64,000 nt of DNA from an uncultured Verrucomicrobia subdivision 3 bacterium (GTDB lineage Bacteria > Verrucomicrobiota > Verrucomicrobiia > Limisphaerales > UBA11358), in assembly GCA_903884535.1 (NCBI GenBank), contig CAISEZ010000045.1, forward strand, positions 1 to 64,000. Direction: 5' to 3'. A program made the translations under genes and the position numbers. This document shows, piece by piece, positions 8,247-18,150 of this stretch. A model generated the notes under the pieces. The model saw only the letters and a program-made list of their open reading frames with translations, was not told where the DNA came from and did not search any database. Numbering within the stretch: position 1 is the stretch's first letter; every line of letters starts with the position of its first letter.

Positions 8247-10079
8247 ATGAGTTCGACGTCACTTGCGCGGTCGGTGGATTTTTTGCAGATCAGCGGCCAG
8301 TTCAAGCTGGGCGCGCTGGTCACCGAATCGTCGCATCCGGTCACGGCGAATTTGAGCGAGGTGGCGCGGATCGATACCGCCGCCGCGCTGGACCTGCTGT
8401 TCCAGGCGGACGAGGACGTGCTGAAGAAATTCCGCGAGTTCGCCGAGTCCGGTCGCGCGGAAACCATCGCGGCCACCGTGCTGGCGGCCGTCAAAAATGG
8501 CGGCCGGATTTTCTTCACCGGCTGCGGCTCGACCGGCCGGTTGAGTATTTTGCTGGATTCCATCTGGCGCGATTTCTGGCAGCAGCAAGGTGGCAGCCGA
8601 GGTGACGAGGCTCATTCCAAAACAAAGTCGGAGCCTCCTCACGTCGGCTGCTACGGAGATTTTGAAAACCGCACGTTCAGCGTGATGGCGGGCGGCGATT
8701 TTGCGCTCATCAAAGCCGTGGAAGGCTTCGAGGATTTCACCGCGTTCGGCAAAAAGCAGATCAATGATCTGGGCGTGTCGGCCAAGGACGTGGTGTTCGC
8801 CATCACCGAAGGCGGCGAAACGTCGTTCGTCATCGGCACGGCGTGGGCGGGCGTGGCGGCGGGCGCAAAGGTCTGTTTCGTCTATAATAATCCGGACGAC
8901 ATTTTGTGCGAACACGTCCAGCGCAGCCGCGAGGTGATCCAGGACGCGCGCATCGAAAAGATCAATCTCACGACCGGCCCGATGAGCATCACCGGTTCAA
9001 CACGGATGCAGGCGACTTCGATCCAGCTCTGCGTGATGCTGACCATTTTGGAAATCGTGGTGCGGGAACTCACCGGCAAAAAAGCGGTGGAAACAGCGGA
9101 CAGCTTTCAAAGCCAGCTCGAAACATTGTTCAAAACTCTGCGTTCGCCCGCGCTGCTCGCCGCGCTGGCGCAAGTGGTGGTGCTGGAGGAATCGGTTTAT
9201 CGCGGCGGACACAAGAACAGTTATTTCGCCGACCGGCTGGGCATTGATGTTTTGACCGACACGACCGAGCGGTCGCCGACGTATTGCACACCGCCGTTCC
9301 GCAAGTTTGATGACGACAAGGCCACCGAGTCGTGGGCGTTTTTATTTCTGCCGGACGACTGGACGGACAACGCCTGGAAAAATATTCTCAAGCGCAAGCC
9401 GCGCTGCGTCGAGTGGAGCGAGCCGGAGATCCGCGCGCTGGTCGAGGAGGAAAAAGTGGAGCGGACTTTGGAAATCGTCGCCAAAATCCAGCCAACCGAA
9501 CTGCTCCGCTACAAAATCGGCAGCAACGGCATCAAGTATCGTTCGCTTGTGCTGAAGGACAGCGCCGTGGCGGTGATGGCGGCGAAGGAAAAGGAAACGT
9601 CGCGGGAATTTATTTTCAAACAGCTTGCCCTTGCGCAGGTCAACAAGGCGCACACCGGCCTGATTTTTTTCGGCCCGCAAATGCCCGCCGGCATCATGGC
9701 CGCCGCCGAATTGCAAGTGCTGGTGCCGGTGCCGGCAACGGATTTCCTGCTCGACGGCGTGACGCGCGTGGCGGCGAAGCTGGTAATGAACGCCGTTTCC
9801 ACCTGCACCATGCTGCGGCTGGGCCGCGTGATGGGAAATTACATGATCTGGGTGGTGCCGAGCAATCTGAAGCTGATTGACCGCGCGACGCGTTACATCA
9901 CCAAACTCACCGGGCTGGATTATGTCGCGGCCAACGCGCTGCTGTTCGAGATCATCGAATACGTCGAGCCACGCATGAAGACGGATCAGGCGTATCCGCC
10001 GGTGGTCGGCATGGCGGTGTTGCGCGCGAAAGAACATCTGACCAACGAGCAGGCGGAGGAGCGGTTAAAGCAGGCTTGA
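8247..10079 (+). CDS. Double-SIS-domain protein, MurQ/glucokinase-regulatory-protein-like
   Basis: 610-aa protein related to N-acetylmuramic acid 6-phosphate etherase (MurQ), but about twice its length. That size and architecture match the animal glucokinase regulatory protein, which has two SIS domains. The first SIS domain carries FFTGCGSTGRLSI (about residues 90-102) and a MurQ-like block MAGGDFALIKAVEGFEDF (near 145), then ITEGGETSFVIG. The C-terminal part has AAKLVMNAVSTCTMLRLGRVMGNYM, the MurQ-like end. The role could be etherase, isomerase or sugar-phosphate sensor. Residues about 115-136 are encoded by a copy of the interspersed palindromic repeat (8590-8654), yet the frame stays open. 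The ATG at 8247 was chosen as first in frame. Confidence 0.85.
   Translation: MSSTSLARSVDFLQISGQFKLGALVTESSHPVTANLSEVARIDTAAALDLLFQADEDVLKKFREFAESGRAETIAATVLAAVKNGGRIFFTGCGSTGRLSILLDSIWRDFWQQQGGSRGDEAHSKTKSEPPHVGCYGDFENRTFSVMAGGDFALIKAVEGFEDFTAFGKKQINDLGVSAKDVVFAITEGGETSFVIGTAWAGVAAGAKVCFVYNNPDDILCEHVQRSREVIQDARIEKINLTTGPMSITGSTRMQATSIQLCVMLTILEIVVRELTGKKAVETADSFQSQLETLFKTLRSPALLAALAQVVVLEESVYRGGHKNSYFADRLGIDVLTDTTERSPTYCTPPFRKFDDDKATESWAFLFLPDDWTDNAWKNILKRKPRCVEWSEPEIRALVEEEKVERTLEIVAKIQPTELLRYKIGSNGIKYRSLVLKDSAVAVMAAKEKETSREFIFKQLALAQVNKAHTGLIFFGPQMPAGIMAAAELQVLVPVPATDFLLDGVTRVAAKLVMNAVSTCTMLRLGRVMGNYMIWVVPSNLKLIDRATRYITKLTGLDYVAANALLFEIIEYVEPRMKTDQAYPPVVGMAVLRAKEHLTNEQAEERLKQA
8590..8654. 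repeat. Interspersed palindromic repeat, copy 2, inside the SIS gene
   Basis: Arms at 8590-8613 and 8631-8654 are 24 bp each and reverse complementary with three mismatches around a 17-nt loop. The right arm ends in CTCACGTCGGCTGCTAC, the same as copy 1 at 2392-2465. The element sits in frame between the glycine-rich GCGSTGRLS block and the MAGGDFAL block and adds roughly 22 residues (GSRGDEAHSKTKSEPPHVGC). Confidence 0.85.
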
Positions 10080-10138
10080 ATGGCCGGCGGACCGACTTTG
10101 CGCTTTGAACTGGCGCGTTGTCCGCATATAAATTGCGC

Positions 10139-11005
10139 GTGTCACAACCGGTTCCACCTGCCATCAACGCCGCCACGCGACTGTGCGCGGTGTATGGCGC
10201 GCCCATCCGCCATTCCGCGTCGCCTGCGATGCACAATGCCGCGTTCGTTGCGCTCGGTCTGAACTGGCGCTACCTCGCGTTTGAAGTGGATCCGAAAAAT
10301 CTCCGCACTGCCATTGCCGGCGCGCAGGCGATGGGCTTCGTCGGCCTCAATCTCACCGTGCCGCACAAGTTGCTCGCCGTGGACATGGTGGATGTGCTCG
10401 ATGAATCCGCCAAAAAATGGGGCGCGGTCAACACGATCAAGTTTGAAGAGGGTCGCTCGGTTGGCTACAACACGGATGCCGACGCGATCGTCACGGCATT
10501 GCGCGACGATTTGAAATTGGAACTGCGCGGCACAAAGGTGCTGTTGCTCGGCGTCGGCGGGGCTGGGCGCACCGCCGCCTTGAAACTCGCGTCGGAAAAC
10601 GTCGCCGAGCTGTTTCTGGTCAACCGGACGCAAAGCAAAGCTGAAAGCATCGCCGCCGAAATCAAAAGCGAATTTCCAGCCGTGCGCGTCGGCGTCGGTT
10701 ATCCGAAAGCCGACATGGATTTGATTTTGAACGCCACTTCGTTGGGGCTAAAACCGGATGACGCTCCGCCGCTGGATGAACAACAGTTTTCATTCAAGCA
10801 AGCGCGGGCAGTTTATGACATGGTTTACCGGCCGGCCGAAACGCCGCTGCTGGCCGCCGCCCAAGCCGCCGGCTGCCGGACGGCGAACGGCCTCGGCATG
10901 TTACTGCATCAGGGCGCGAAGGCGTTGGAAATCTGGACCGGTCAACCCGCGCCGCGTGACGTGATGCGTCGCGCGCTGGAACAAAATATTTATGGAAATA
11001 GATAG
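10139..11005 (+). CDS. aroE: Shikimate dehydrogenase
   Basis: NADPH-dependent reduction of 3-dehydroshikimate in the shikimate pathway (cytosol). Shikimate-binding residues are seen in GAPIRHSASPAMHN (the S-x-S pair), the catalytic Lys in NLTVPHKLLA, and Asp in YNTDADAI. The nucleotide-binding loop is GVGGAGRTAALKL, and the C-terminal GLGMLLHQGAKALEIWTG is diagnostic. The GTG at 10139 gives MSQPVPPAINA, about 288 aa. A TTG at 10118 would add seven residues, and I see no clear ribosome-binding site for either. The stop is TAG, and its last base begins the heptamer array. Confidence 0.95.
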   Translation: MSQPVPPAINAATRLCAVYGAPIRHSASPAMHNAAFVALGLNWRYLAFEVDPKNLRTAIAGAQAMGFVGLNLTVPHKLLAVDMVDVLDESAKKWGAVNTIKFEEGRSVGYNTDADAIVTALRDDLKLELRGTKVLLLGVGGAGRTAALKLASENVAELFLVNRTQSKAESIAAEIKSEFPAVRVGVGYPKADMDLILNATSLGLKPDDAPPLDEQQFSFKQARAVYDMVYRPAETPLLAAAQAAGCRTANGLGMLLHQGAKALEIWTGQPAPRDVMRRALEQNIYGNR

Positions 11006-11091
11006 TCCAAGGTTCAAAGTCCCAGGTCCAAAGTCTGACCGGCTGCGCTCTTTGGAACTTTGGGCATGGGACCTTGGACTTTAGACTTAAC
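11005..11091. repeat. Mirrored arrays of degenerate 7-bp repeats
   Basis: Left array (11005-11032): GTCCAAG, GTTCAAA, GTCCCAG, GTCCAAA. Right array (11050-11091), inverted: CTTTGGA, ACTTTGG, GCATGGG, ACCTTGG, ACTTTAG, ACTTAAC. The units are the same heptamer family on opposite strands, so the RNA can fold into a long imperfect hairpin. The block fills the whole aroE-to-prepilin-peptidase gap and ends 5 bp before the downstream ATG. Confidence 0.75.
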
Positions 11092-11096
11092 GATTC

Positions 11097-12203
11097 ATGT
11101 TTCACAACACATTCAATCCAGCTTACTGGGAAGCCGTGCCGTTTCATTTCTGGTCGTTGGTCTTTTTTGCCTTTGGCTGCATCGTCGGCAGTTTTCTGAA
11201 CGTGTGCATTTACCGGATGCCGCTGGACCTGAGCGTGGTCGCGCCGCCGTCGCATTGCCCGCATTGCAAATATTCCATTCCGTTTTACCTGAACATCCCG
11301 CTGCTGACGTGGCTCTCGCTGGGCGGCCGTTGCAAGAATTGCGCCGCGCCGATCTCGCCCCGCTACTTCATCGTGGAACTGCTCACCGGCCTGATGTTTT
11401 TAATCTGCTGGCTGACATTTGGGCAGCAGTCGGCGTGGCTCGCCGTGGTTTATTCCATTTTTCTCGCCGGCCTGATCACCGCGACGTTCATCGACTTCGA
11501 GCATTTCATCATTCCTGACGAAATCACTTTGGGCGGCGCGGTGCTGGGGTTGGTGATTTCTTTTTTCCTGCCGCGCCTGCACGAGGCGACCACGAACGGG
11601 CAGGGGATGGTGCGCAGTTTGGTCGGCATCGCCGGCGGCGCGGGCATCGTCTATGCGATTTTGCGGCTGGGCAAACTGATGTTCGGCCGGCAGCGGATGA
11701 AACTGGCGCCGGACACCACGGTGGTTTTTTCCGAAACCGCGCTCTGCCTGCCGGATCAGGAAATTCCCTACGAAGAATTTTTCTACCGCAAGACCGACAC
11801 GATTGTGCTGGCGGCGCGCACCGTTGAACTCGTGGATCGCGGCTACCAAGATGTCACCGTGCGATTGTCGCCGTCGGCCCTCAAGATTGGCGAGGAACTG
11901 TTGAATCCCGAAGACGTGCTGCACCTTGAAGCGGTTTGTTCGGAAATCGTCGTGCCGCGCGAGGCGATGGGTTTGGGCGACGTAAAATTCATGGCGGCCA
12001 TCGGCGCGTTCATCGGCTGGCAAGGCGCGGTGTTTTCGCTGATGGCCAGTTCAATGATCGGCGCGGCGGTCGGAATGGTTTTGATCGCCCTCGGCAAACG
12101 CGAATGGTCCTCGCGGATGCCTTACGGTCCTTACATCGCGTTGGCGGCGGTGCTCTGGCTCTTTGGCGGGAAGAATATTTTCCGCGCGCTGTATGGAGTT
12201 TAA
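11097..12203 (+). CDS. pilD: Type IV prepilin peptidase / N-methyltransferase (A24 family)
   Basis: Integral inner-membrane aspartic peptidase that cleaves and N-methylates prepilins and type II pseudopilins, such as the one encoded at 32186-32965. The N-terminal domain has GSFLNVCIYRMP (about 31-42) and paired zinc-binding CPHC (54-57) and CKNC (79-82). The first catalytic Asp is in FIDFEHFIIPDE (131-142), the second in GLGDVKF (292-298). Hydrophobic segments lie near residues 20-35, 92-107, 115-132 and 145-158, with more after 300. At 368 aa it is longer than usual, because a hydrophilic segment of roughly 90 residues (about 200-288) separates the two aspartates. Confidence 0.94.
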   Translation: MFHNTFNPAYWEAVPFHFWSLVFFAFGCIVGSFLNVCIYRMPLDLSVVAPPSHCPHCKYSIPFYLNIPLLTWLSLGGRCKNCAAPISPRYFIVELLTGLMFLICWLTFGQQSAWLAVVYSIFLAGLITATFIDFEHFIIPDEITLGGAVLGLVISFFLPRLHEATTNGQGMVRSLVGIAGGAGIVYAILRLGKLMFGRQRMKLAPDTTVVFSETALCLPDQEIPYEEFFYRKTDTIVLAARTVELVDRGYQDVTVRLSPSALKIGEELLNPEDVLHLEAVCSEIVVPREAMGLGDVKFMAAIGAFIGWQGAVFSLMASSMIGAAVGMVLIALGKREWSSRMPYGPYIALAAVLWLFGGKNIFRALYGV

Positions 12204-12358
12204 CCGGTGATATTCACCCGGCGAATCGGTGTTGGAACCGCGTCGTCCGGCATCGCCATGATGCCGCGCAAAAAAAACTTCCCACATTCGTTCGTGCTGG
12301 AAGTGCTTGAACGGCTCTTCTATCTAATCAGGCCGGTATATTCTTGATCGCAAAGGCA

Positions 12359-15300
12359 TCAGGAATATTGGCCTTCGAGAATTGTGCGGACCATTTTCAA
12401 GAGTTGATCTACCGCAAACGGCTTTTGGATAAATGTCTCGCCGTTCTTCAACTGAAATTCATGGCCGGCGATGGTGGCGCTGTAACCACTCATGAACACC
12501 ACTTTCAGGCCCGGCTTTTCCGCCTGCATCTGGCGGGCCAATTCCTGTCCGTTCATACCGCCGGGCATCACCATGTCGGTGAGCAGCAGCGCGACGGTGG
12601 CGTGATGCGTCTGCCAGAGTTTCAGGGCTTCCTGGCCGTTGGTGGCGGCCCAAACCCGATACCCCTGGCGCTCGAGAATTTTGCGCGCCAGCTTGAGCAA
12701 GCCAGATTCGTCCTCGACTAACAAAATGGTTTCCGTGCCCCGGCGAGTCTTGAACTGAGTGTCGCTGCTCCCCGCTTCCGTCGGCGTGGCATTGGCCGGC
12801 AAAAAGATTTGGAACGTGACTCCTTGGGCCGGCCGGTTGACCAACTGGACCCAGCCGTGATGTTGTTTGACGATGCCATAAACCGTGGCCAATCCCAGGC
12901 CCGTCCCTTTGCCTTCCCCTTTGGTGGTAAAAAAAGGCTCGAAGACGCGCGGCAGGATTTCCGGCGGAATGCCGCCGCCATTGTCGCTGACGCTGAAGCA
13001 GACAAAATGGCCGGGAGCCGCTTCCGCATGGAGTTGGGCCGTGTCCGCGTCCACGGTTTTGGCCGTGGTTTCAATGCGCAACTGGCCGCCGTGGGGCATG
13101 GCGTCGCGGGCATTGACGACGAGGTTCATCAGCACCTGATCCAGCATACCCGCATCCGCCCGGGTCAACAGTTCAGCCGGGTGCAAGTTTAATTGCATCT
13201 GCACATGCTCGCCGATGATGCGTTGAAGCATCTTGACGAGGTTGGTGATCAGTTCATTCAAATCCAGCACGCGCGGCTGCATCACCTGCCGCCGGCTGAA
13301 CAGCAACAACTGCCGGGTGAGGTTGGCGGCACGGTTGGCATCCGCCCGGATCTGCTCCAATCCCTCACGAATTTCCACTGCCGTCGGTTCGCCGGTCAGC
13401 AATTCCACCTGCATGAGCGTCGATGCGAGAATGTTGTTAAAATCGTGCGCCACGCCGCCGGCCAACTGGCCAATGGCTTCCATTTTTTGGGATTGGCGGA
13501 GCTGGTTTTCCAGTTGTGCTTCGCGCGTGGTGTCGCGCTTGACCGCCATGTAATTGATCACTTTGCCAGTGGCGTCCCGAATCGGTGAAATGGTGGCATC
13601 TTCCTCATAAAGTTTGCCGTCCTTGCGCCGGTTCACAAAATGCCCGGACCAGACATGGCCCGCCAACAGCACTTCCCAGAGTTTACGGTAAAACTCAGTG
13701 TCATGCTGGCCACTCTTGAGCAGGCGGGGATTATGCCCCAGCGCCTCAGCCGCCGTATAGCCGCTGGCCTTTTCAAATGCCGGATTGACATAGGTTATTT
13801 TGCCTTTGGCGTCGGTGATGACAATGCTCTCCGTCGCCTGTTCAACCAACATTGCCAGCCGCGCATGCGCTTCCTCTGCCAGTCTGCGCTCGGTAATATC
13901 GCGATCAAAAGCGATGACGCACTTCTGTCCGGCAACGGTGATCTGGGTAGTTGTCACTTCCACCGGGAAAATCGAGCCGTCTTGCCGCCGATGCTGGACC
14001 TCGAAAGTCAACGGTTCGCCTGCAGTCATGCGCCGGAGCCGTTCCGGCACTCGCGCTGCCGATTCATCTATGTTCAGAACGGCGATGTTTTTTCCGATCA
14101 GTTCTCCGGGCTGGTAACCATGCATTTGTGCCGCGAGGCGATTGCAGGCCAAGATACTGCCCGGGTCTTCACCTTCCGCAGAAATGAGGAACACCGCATC
14201 CGGCGCGTTTTCAAAAATGACTTGGTAGCGGGCTTGGCTGTCATGCACCTCCAGCGCAAAGCTGATGTCTGCCGCCAGGTCGTCGAGCAGCCGCAGTTCG
14301 TCGGAATCAAAAAATTCAGGTTCGCCCGCATAAAAACTAAAAACGCCGATGACCTCGCCGTTCATTTTTAAAGGAAAGCCGGCGGACGACTGATAACCGC
14401 GCTTCAGTGCTTCTTCGCGCCAGGGAAGGTAACTCGCGTCCAGTTCAATAAGGTTGCAAACCGAATGTTCGCCGGTCGAACAGCAGCGGCCTGCCGGTCC
14501 GCTTTTCCGGGTTGTGTCCTGCAAATCAATCTGCGTCAACTGAAGATAACCCTCCACCACGCCGGCGGAGGCGACCGGTTCCAATTGCTGTGTCGTGCGG
14601 TTTATTATTCCGATCCAAGCCATCCGGAATTTTCCGGTTTCCACCCCGATGGCGCATGCCGCCGTGAACAGGGCCTGCGGTTCGTGTTCGCGCACGATGG
14701 TCTGGTTGATTTCACTCAACACCGCGTGGGTGCGGTTCAACCGGTGGATCCTGGCCTCGGCTTGCTTGCGCTCGGTGATGTCGCGCATGAAGGCAAAATT
14801 ATATTCCTGCCCGCCGAATTCAAACCAGTTGAGATCTACCTCGACCGGGATGAGGTGACCATCTTTCCGACGATGCCGGGTTTCAAAACACATGCGTTTA
14901 CGCGTGCGCAAATCCTGCCAATGCTCCAGCCAGCGCGCTGCTGGAAAATCGGGATCCAGATTGGTTATGGCGAGCTGGAGCAGTTCCGCTTCGGTATAGC
15001 CGAGTTGGGCGCAGGCGGCGGCGTTGGCGCGGACAATCCGGGCATCGCGGGCAATCCAGAGCGTGGCGAGCGACGCGTGGTTGACGGAAAATTCGCTCAA
15101 TTGCAGTGCGGCTTCCGCCGCTTTGCGCGCCGTGATGTCGCGCGCCGAGTTGTAGAGAAAATGGCAACCCTCCAGCACCACGGCGCTCGCGCTGATTTCG
15201 ACCGTGATGAAAGTGCCATCCTTGCAGCGGTGCCGGGTCTCGAACACTTCAGGGCGCGCTATCAGCTCGGCAATTTTCACCATTAGTTGCTCCCGCGACC

Positions 15301-17386
15301 AGCGCACGTCCCAATCCGCCACGTTGAGCTGCATGACTTCTTCCAACGAATAACCCAGCATGGTGGCGAAGGCCGAATTGGCTTCCACTACATTGCCTCG
15401 CAAGTCCAGCACGTGAATGCCATCAGTGCCGGTTTGCAGCAATTTCTGGTGGCGCAAGGCCATCGTCTTTAAAGCGGTCTCCGCCTGCTTGCGCTCGGTG
15501 ATGTCCGTGGTGGCACCAAACATGCGAACGGGCCGACCTTCCGCGTCGCGCATGGCCTCGCCCCGCGAGAATAACCAGCGATAGCTGCCGTCCTTGTGCC
15601 GCAACCGGATTTCGAGCGCGTAAGGTTTGCCCGCTTCCAGATGTCCTCGGGTTGCTTCGTTCACCTTCGCCCGGTCGTCGGGGTGGATGAGATTTAAAAA
15701 GGTGGATTTGTGGTTGGTTAACTCATCGTCCCGGTAGCCGAGGATTGCTTTCCACCGTGGCGAAAAAACATCTTCATCGGTGAGAATATTCCAATCCCAC
15801 ATGCCGTCGGCCACGGCGCGTTCCGTCAGCGCATAGCGCGCCTCGCTGGCCCGCAGCGCCGTCTCCGCATCAATCCGCGCAATGGCCCCGGCGCAATGAT
15901 CCGCCAATGATTGCAACGTGGCCAGATCTTGTTGGGTGTAGGCATTCCGCCGGTAGCTCTGAACCGACAGGAAGCCGACCACTTTTCCGTGAAGCTTCAG
16001 CGGCACATACATCAGCGACAGCGATATCCGGCTGGTGTCCCCGAAGCGGCGGATTGTCCCGGCGTCATCCGTGTCCGCCTTCCGGAGCACCAACTGGCCG
16101 CCCTGCTCAATCACGCGCCGCAACATTGGGCTGGGGTGTATACTGTCCGGCGCGAGCGGCACGGTCACGCGTTCACCGTTTAGCGTGTCTTTGTTAACCA
16201 ATTCCCTGAAAGTGTCGCTGGTGGCATCGTAGCGGAAGAGGAAACAGGCGTCCCAGGCGAACAGTTCTAAAGCCGTGTCGGTGACGGCCTCGGCTGCCAC
16301 CTGATTATCCGTTGCAACGCTCAACTGCGAACTCAGCCGGGCCAGGGCGCGCGTTTGGGCCTCCGCCAGTTTGCGCTCGGTGATGTCCTGCAAAAACACC
16401 AAACTCCCCGGCTGGCCCTGGTAACGGATGGGCGTGGCCGTAACCTCCACCGGCACGCTGGTGCCATCCAAACGGAGATATATTTCTTCCAACGCCGGCG
16501 CGGCGTTTTGCTGCTGGAGAAAAACTTTCGCGACGCGCTCCCGGATGCATTCGTGATAATCCGGATGCACCCGCGTCAGAAACGGCTGACCCAGCAACTG
16601 GTCTGGCCGTTCCGCACCCAGCAATCGCAAGGCCGCCGAATTGACGTAGGCGAATTTCATGTCCAGGTTCACATAAATCCCCAGACTGGAATTTTCAATC
16701 ATGGACCGGAAGCGGTCTTCGCTTTCCAGCAATTTCGCCTCCGCCTGTTTGCGCTTGGTGATATCGCGAAACGACCACACCCGGCCCACGACGCTGTCCC
16801 CGATCCGTTGCGCCTTGGAATAACGTTCGAAGATGCGCCCGTCGCGGAATTTTAGTTCATCCCAGGATTCAGCCTGAGGATGGTGATACAACTCCTGGAC
16901 CTTGGCCTGAAACAAATCCGGCTCCGCCAGTTGGCCGATGACATATTGAAGCAGCCGTTGATCATCCCTGCCGGCCGCGAGCGCGGCGGGGATTTGCCAT
17001 AGCTGGAGAAATTTCTGGTTACAACTCGTCACCTTGCCGAGGGCATCCACCACGAGAATGCCATCGGCCGTGGATTCCAGGGCGGCATTCAGCAGCGAGT
17101 TGGATTGGGCCAGCACCGCCTCGGCTTGCGCACTTTTTTCCAATCCCAGTTCCCAGCGCCGCAACGACCGCTTCAATAACCAGTAAATCAATCCGCCGGT
17201 GATGACCGCCAAACCGCAATCCTTGAGGATGTCGGTAAAATAAAATGCGTTGGCTTTGCTGAGGTAAGTCTGAAGCACCCGATCAGAGAAAATATTCCAC
17301 GAGACAGTCACGCTGACGTAAATCAACGCCACCTTGAAGGCCAGTCGGTTAGCTTTTCCTAGACGCATGTATCCAGTTAAATCCAT
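12359..17386 (-). CDS. Giant hybrid sensor histidine kinase (7 PAS, 2 GAF, HisKA, HATPase, REC)
   Basis: 1675-aa membrane-anchored signalling kinase. Two transmembrane segments (about residues 15-33 and 54-72) flank a short external loop. The order read from the sequence is PAS, PAS, GAF, PAS, PAS, PAS, GAF, PAS, PAS; most PAS modules end in a [13 protein letters not shown] linker. HisKA follows (phospho-acceptor His in [12 protein letters not shown] near 1311), then an HATPase domain ([36 protein letters not shown]). A C-terminal receiver has its phospho-Asp in [11 protein letters not shown] near 1602. No output domain or cognate regulator is adjacent. The ligand is unknown; redox, light or small molecules are all possible for such stacks. 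Confidence 0.93.
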   Translation of the reverse strand: MDLTGYMRLGKANRLAFKVALIYVSVTVSWNIFSDRVLQTYLSKANAFYFTDILKDCGLAVITGGLIYWLLKRSLRRWELGLEKSAQAEAVLAQSNSLLNAALESTADGILVVDALGKVTSCNQKFLQLWQIPAALAAGRDDQRLLQYVIGQLAEPDLFQAKVQELYHHPQAESWDELKFRDGRIFERYSKAQRIGDSVVGRVWSFRDITKRKQAEAKLLESEDRFRSMIENSSLGIYVNLDMKFAYVNSAALRLLGAERPDQLLGQPFLTRVHPDYHECIRERVAKVFLQQQNAAPALEEIYLRLDGTSVPVEVTATPIRYQGQPGSLVFLQDITERKLAEAQTRALARLSSQLSVATDNQVAAEAVTDTALELFAWDACFLFRYDATSDTFRELVNKDTLNGERVTVPLAPDSIHPSPMLRRVIEQGGQLVLRKADTDDAGTIRRFGDTSRISLSLMYVPLKLHGKVVGFLSVQSYRRNAYTQQDLATLQSLADHCAGAIARIDAETALRASEARYALTERAVADGMWDWNILTDEDVFSPRWKAILGYRDDELTNHKSTFLNLIHPDDRAKVNEATRGHLEAGKPYALEIRLRHKDGSYRWLFSRGEAMRDAEGRPVRMFGATTDITERKQAETALKTMALRHQKLLQTGTDGIHVLDLRGNVVEANSAFATMLGYSLEEVMQLNVADWDVRWSREQLMVKIAELIARPEVFETRHRCKDGTFITVEISASAVVLEGCHFLYNSARDITARKAAEAALQLSEFSVNHASLATLWIARDARIVRANAAACAQLGYTEAELLQLAITNLDPDFPAARWLEHWQDLRTRKRMCFETRHRRKDGHLIPVEVDLNWFEFGGQEYNFAFMRDITERKQAEARIHRLNRTHAVLSEINQTIVREHEPQALFTAACAIGVETGKFRMAWIGIINRTTQQLEPVASAGVVEGYLQLTQIDLQDTTRKSGPAGRCCSTGEHSVCNLIELDASYLPWREEALKRGYQSSAGFPLKMNGEVIGVFSFYAGEPEFFDSDELRLLDDLAADISFALEVHDSQARYQVIFENAPDAVFLISAEGEDPGSILACNRLAAQMHGYQPGELIGKNIAVLNIDESAARVPERLRRMTAGEPLTFEVQHRRQDGSIFPVEVTTTQITVAGQKCVIAFDRDITERRLAEEAHARLAMLVEQATESIVITDAKGKITYVNPAFEKASGYTAAEALGHNPRLLKSGQHDTEFYRKLWEVLLAGHVWSGHFVNRRKDGKLYEEDATISPIRDATGKVINYMAVKRDTTREAQLENQLRQSQKMEAIGQLAGGVAHDFNNILASTLMQVELLTGEPTAVEIREGLEQIRADANRAANLTRQLLLFSRRQVMQPRVLDLNELITNLVKMLQRIIGEHVQMQLNLHPAELLTRADAGMLDQVLMNLVVNARDAMPHGGQLRIETTAKTVDADTAQLHAEAAPGHFVCFSVSDNGGGIPPEILPRVFEPFFTTKGEGKGTGLGLATVYGIVKQHHGWVQLVNRPAQGVTFQIFLPANATPTEAGSSDTQFKTRRGTETILLVEDESGLLKLARKILERQGYRVWAATNGQEALKLWQTHHATVALLLTDMVMPGGMNGQELARQMQAEKPGLKVVFMSGYSATIAGHEFQLKNGETFIQKPFAVDQLLKMVRTILEGQYS

Positions 17387-17673
17387 CGGTTATCTGGCAG
17401 CAAGCTAAAGGAGAATAGGGTGATGCCCCGATTTGGTAGCGGAGCAGGGGGCTTTAATCCGCAATCAAATGACATGCATGGGACGGACTGCGGTCGCAAG
17501 CCGCATTCGGATTCAGGGTGCTGTGGTAAACCCCTTGTCAGCCGTTGGGGGCGCGTCAGGTTGCAATGCCGACGGCGTTGGTTGGGGGGCAAATGGGCTG
17601 AAACTTTTTGCCATTCCGCAGTCAAGTTGGCCGGCGATTAGCCGATGAAAAGACGGCAGCCAAACATCCTTTT
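17387..17673. other. Gene-free stretch between the kinase and the CZB pseudogene
   Basis: This separates two divergent genes, so promoters for both should lie here. I could not assign any. The middle contains GACTGCGGTCGCAAGCCGC-like sequence, which looks like repeat debris. Short open frames on both strands show no recognisable protein. Confidence 0.35.
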
Positions 17674-18042
17674 ATGAACTATACTCAAGAAATCGCCAAA
17701 GCCGTCGGTGCTCATGGTTTATGGAAACAATGGATTGTCGCGGCCATCACAGAGGGTCGTTCTGATTCCAATCTGGCTTAGGTCGAACTCGACAACTTAT
17801 GTGATTTTGGCAAGTGGCTTTATAGCCTTTCACCCGCCGATCAAAACTCGGAACATTTCAAGCGGGTCAAAGCGCTTCATGCCAATTTTCACAAAGAAGC
17901 GGCCAAGGTTTTGCGCCAGGCAGTTTCCGGACAAAAGGCTGCCGCAGAAAAGAGTGTGAACTTTGGTGGAGCCTACGCAAATTCCTCATCGGAATTGACT
18001 TTGGCCATGATGAATTGGAAGAAGGCAATGGGTGCCACCTGA
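17674..18042 (+). pseudogene. CZB (chemoreceptor zinc-binding) domain protein, interrupted by an amber codon
   Basis: From the ATG at 17674 the frame reads MNYTQEIAKAVGAHGLWKQW, is interrupted by TAG at 17779-17781, then continues to TGA at 18040-18042 for 122 codons in total. The His of AHGLWKQW, the Cys of CDFGKWLYSL and the two His of ALHANFHKEA reproduce the zinc-ligand pattern of CZB domains, which sense zinc or oxidants, often in chemotaxis and cyclase proteins. Homology continuing unbroken past the TAG argues for a single nonsense mutation (probably CAG to TAG) rather than two genes. The adjacent PAS kinase is a possible partner, but that is only proximity. Confidence 0.75.
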
Positions 18043-18150
18043 AGTGACTCGACTTATTAAGATCCTACGCTCGGCTTTTGACCTGGTTGTTGTTTCCAGG
18101 CTCGCCGTTGATTTCGGTTTTTTGAGATACAACAATGCTATGTCGAAACC

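Noticed and set aside
12249..12267. Hairpin CGGCATC/GATGCCG as terminator for the prepilin peptidase gene
   Set aside because: It is followed by an A-run on the + strand rather than T, and the T-run on the other strand lies on the wrong side for the leftward kinase.
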